Source: JBDHZK01 sp039811865 (GTDB taxonomy: Bacteria > Actinomycetota > Actinomycetes > Propionibacteriales > Propionibacteriaceae). From it: a stretch of 6,885 nt of DNA. Below are positions 5,661-6,885 of this stretch, in pieces (within the stretch, counting starts at the first letter, position 1; each line of letters opens with the position of its first letter). Position numbers and translations under genes: made by a program. Location: positions 1-6,885 of the forward strand of contig JBDHZK010000137.1 in the NCBI GenBank assembly GCA_039811865.1, read 5' to 3'. The notes under the pieces are model-generated. The model was not told the DNA's origin. It did no database searches and saw only the letters and a program-made list of their open reading frames with translations.

Positions 5661-6885
5661 CTAAGCCCCGACGATCGCCTGGCCGCAGACGCGAAGCACC
5701 TGGCCGCTGATCGCGGCGCTGGCCGGGTCGGCGAGGAACGCCAGGGTTTCGGCGACGTCCACCGGCTGACCGCCCTGCAGCAGGCTGTTCGAGCGGCGAA
5801 ACATCTCACGGTTGACGAATGGGATGCCGGCGGTCATGTCGGTCTCGATGAAGCCGGGGGCGACCGCGTTCACGGTGATCCCGCGCTGCGCCAGCACCGG
5901 CGCCAACGCCTGCACCCACCCCATCACGCCGGCCTTGCTGGCGGCATAGTTGGTCTGCCCGCGGTTGCCCGCGACGCCGGAGGTGGACGACAGCCCGAGC
6001 AGGCGTCCGCCGTCGGCGAGGCCGCCGGCCAGATCGGGATCGAGGATGCGTTCGTTGATCCGCAGGTGCGCCAACAGGTTGACCTCGAGGACGGCTCCCC
6101 AGCGCAACTCATCCAGGTTGGCGATCATCCGGTCGCGCAGGATGCCGGCGTTGTGGATGAGGGCGTAAATGCGCGCGTCGGCACCGTAGCGCTGGGCGAC
6201 GTGGGCGGCGATGCGCTCGCCGGCGTCCGCCGCGGTGATGTCGAGTTGCAAGGCGGTGCCTCGCGTGGCGTTGGCCGTCTCGGTCAGGCCGGCACCGGCC
6301 GCGGGGACGTCCACCGCGACGACGGTCGCGCCGTCCCTGGCGAAGACGCGCGCGATCGCCGCGCCGATGCCCCGGGCCGCGCCGGTGACCACGACGATGC
6401 GCCGCTCGAAGGGCTGCTTCGATGCGGCCATGGAGAGGTCGACGTCCGCCGGTCCGATGCGCAGGGGCTGGCCGTCCACGTAGGCGGAGCGTCCCTCGAG
6501 GAAGAAGCGCAGTGACGAGGCGAGAGCGCCGGCGTTGGCGTCCGGGTGTACCCACAGCAGGTTGGCGGTGGCGCCCGCGCGCAACTCGCGGGCGACCGAG
6601 CGGACGATACCCAGCAGAGCGTGCGCGACGGCGCTGCCCTCCAGGGTGCCGGCGGCCTCAGGGGTGGTCGCGACAACGACGATGCGTCCGGACGGTTCCA
6701 GGCCGCGGACGGCGGGGCGCAGCAGCGCGCGGACCTGCTCCAAGACGTCCACCCGGTCGACACCGGTCGCGTCGATGACCAACGCTCCTAGTGGGGCGGG
6801 GTATCGCGGCGGCTGCTGCTTGCCCTCGGCGTCGGTAGTCCGGGCGTCCGGAGTGTCCACGACGGGGGCGCTGCTGGCGATGCCG
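5661..6885 (-). CDS. fabG4: FabG4-like long 3-oxoacyl-thioester reductase (SDR), 5' end outside window
   Basis: NAD(P)H-dependent reductase of 3-oxoacyl-CoA/ACP to the (R)-3-hydroxyacyl form. The frame is open to the window edge: residues GIASSAPVV precede the GTG at 6858-6860, which is probably internal. About 408 codons are visible; mycobacterial FabG4 has about 454 residues, so some N-terminal residues are missing. Numbered from codon 6860, an N-terminal flavodoxin-like domain (about 20-140, ending RSAYVDGQ) precedes the ketoreductase domain (about 152-399). The latter has the Rossmann motif TGAARGIG (159-166), Asp184 after the second strand (VAVD, suggesting NADH preference), NAG (237-239), and the catalytic Ser292, Tyr305 and Lys309 in GNRGQTNYAASKAG. 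The IETDMTAGIP loop and C-terminal RVCGQAIVGA closely resemble mycobacterial FabG4 (Rv0242c). It is followed after three bases by the htdX-like gene, which supports an acyl-chain reduction/dehydration operon. Confidence 0.93.
   Translation of the reverse strand, partial: GIASSAPVVDTPDARTTDAEGKQQPPRYPAPLGALVIDATGVDRVDVLEQVRALLRPAVRGLEPSGRIVVVATTPEAAGTLEGSAVAHALLGIVRSVARELRAGATANLLWVHPDANAGALASSLRFFLEGRSAYVDGQPLRIGPADVDLSMAASKQPFERRIVVVTGAARGIGAAIARVFARDGATVVAVDVPAAGAGLTETANATRGTALQLDITAADAGERIAAHVAQRYGADARIYALIHNAGILRDRMIANLDELRWGAVLEVNLLAHLRINERILDPDLAGGLADGGRLLGLSSTSGVAGNRGQTNYAASKAGVMGWVQALAPVLAQRGITVNAVAPGFIETDMTAGIPFVNREMFRRSNSLLQGGQPVDVAETLAFLADPASAAISGQVLRVCGQAIVGA

Noticed and set aside
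4992..6515. Plus-strand open frame of 507 codons across htdX and fabG4
   Set aside because: It runs antisense to two genes with clear catalytic motifs. Its composition (Gly/Arg/Asp/Val/Gln-rich, no domain signal) is that of a back-frame in high-GC DNA.
1..6885. Mobile element, phage, CRISPR, toxin-antitoxin or defence system, tRNA/rRNA
   Set aside because: No direct repeats with spacers, transposase or integrase motifs, paired small toxin-antitoxin genes, or RNA gene sequence were seen; all genes look like ordinary actinobacterial chromosome.

Overview
The window is very GC-rich chromosomal DNA with strong G/C bias at third codon positions. Its gene content points to an actinomycete (Actinobacteria): a penicillin-binding lipoprotein of the NTF2-like-domain type, a FabG4-like/HtdX-like pair in the order known from mycobacteria, and an amino acid permease that appears to start leaderless at a GTG. 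Genus cannot be decided from the sequence. There is no sign of mobile DNA, phage, CRISPR, tRNA or rRNA; this looks like ordinary, densely packed chromosome.

Layout. 72-1964 (minus) encodes a class B penicillin-binding lipoprotein. Just upstream of it on the same strand, 2021-2435 holds a glyoxalase/VOC-family gene that is broken, or mis-sequenced, by two single-base frameshifts. A 133-bp divergent gap leads to 2569-3114 (plus), an uncharacterised four-helix membrane protein with a charged, coiled-coil-like tail. It meets 3116-3433 (minus), a DUF2853-family small protein, tail to tail with one base between the stops. The 3434-3557 gap carries a promoter for DUF2853, two short palindromes and a probable leaderless promoter for 3558-4898 (plus), an APC-superfamily amino acid permease. 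The permease frame runs 123 nt into the 3' end of the convergent gene 4776-5657 (minus), a MaoC/hot-dog enoyl-thioester hydratase (HtdX-like). Three bases upstream of that lies the stop of a long short-chain dehydrogenase/reductase of the FabG4 type (5661 to beyond the window edge, minus).

How the genes work together. The clearest functional unit is the FabG4-HtdX pair: a 3-oxoacyl-thioester reductase followed by an (R)-3-hydroxyacyl-thioester dehydratase, two consecutive steps in fatty acyl chain metabolism, probably co-transcribed and translationally coupled. The VOC gene and the PBP gene could share a transcript (47-nt gap) but have no obvious metabolic link. The membrane protein, DUF2853 protein and permease are single-gene units.

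I found no convincing undescribed multi-gene system. The points most worth a second look are the doubly frameshifted VOC gene, the permease C-terminal tail that appears to be read-through into the antisense of htdX, the palindrome-containing divergent promoter region at 3434-3557, and the uncharacterised four-helix membrane protein.
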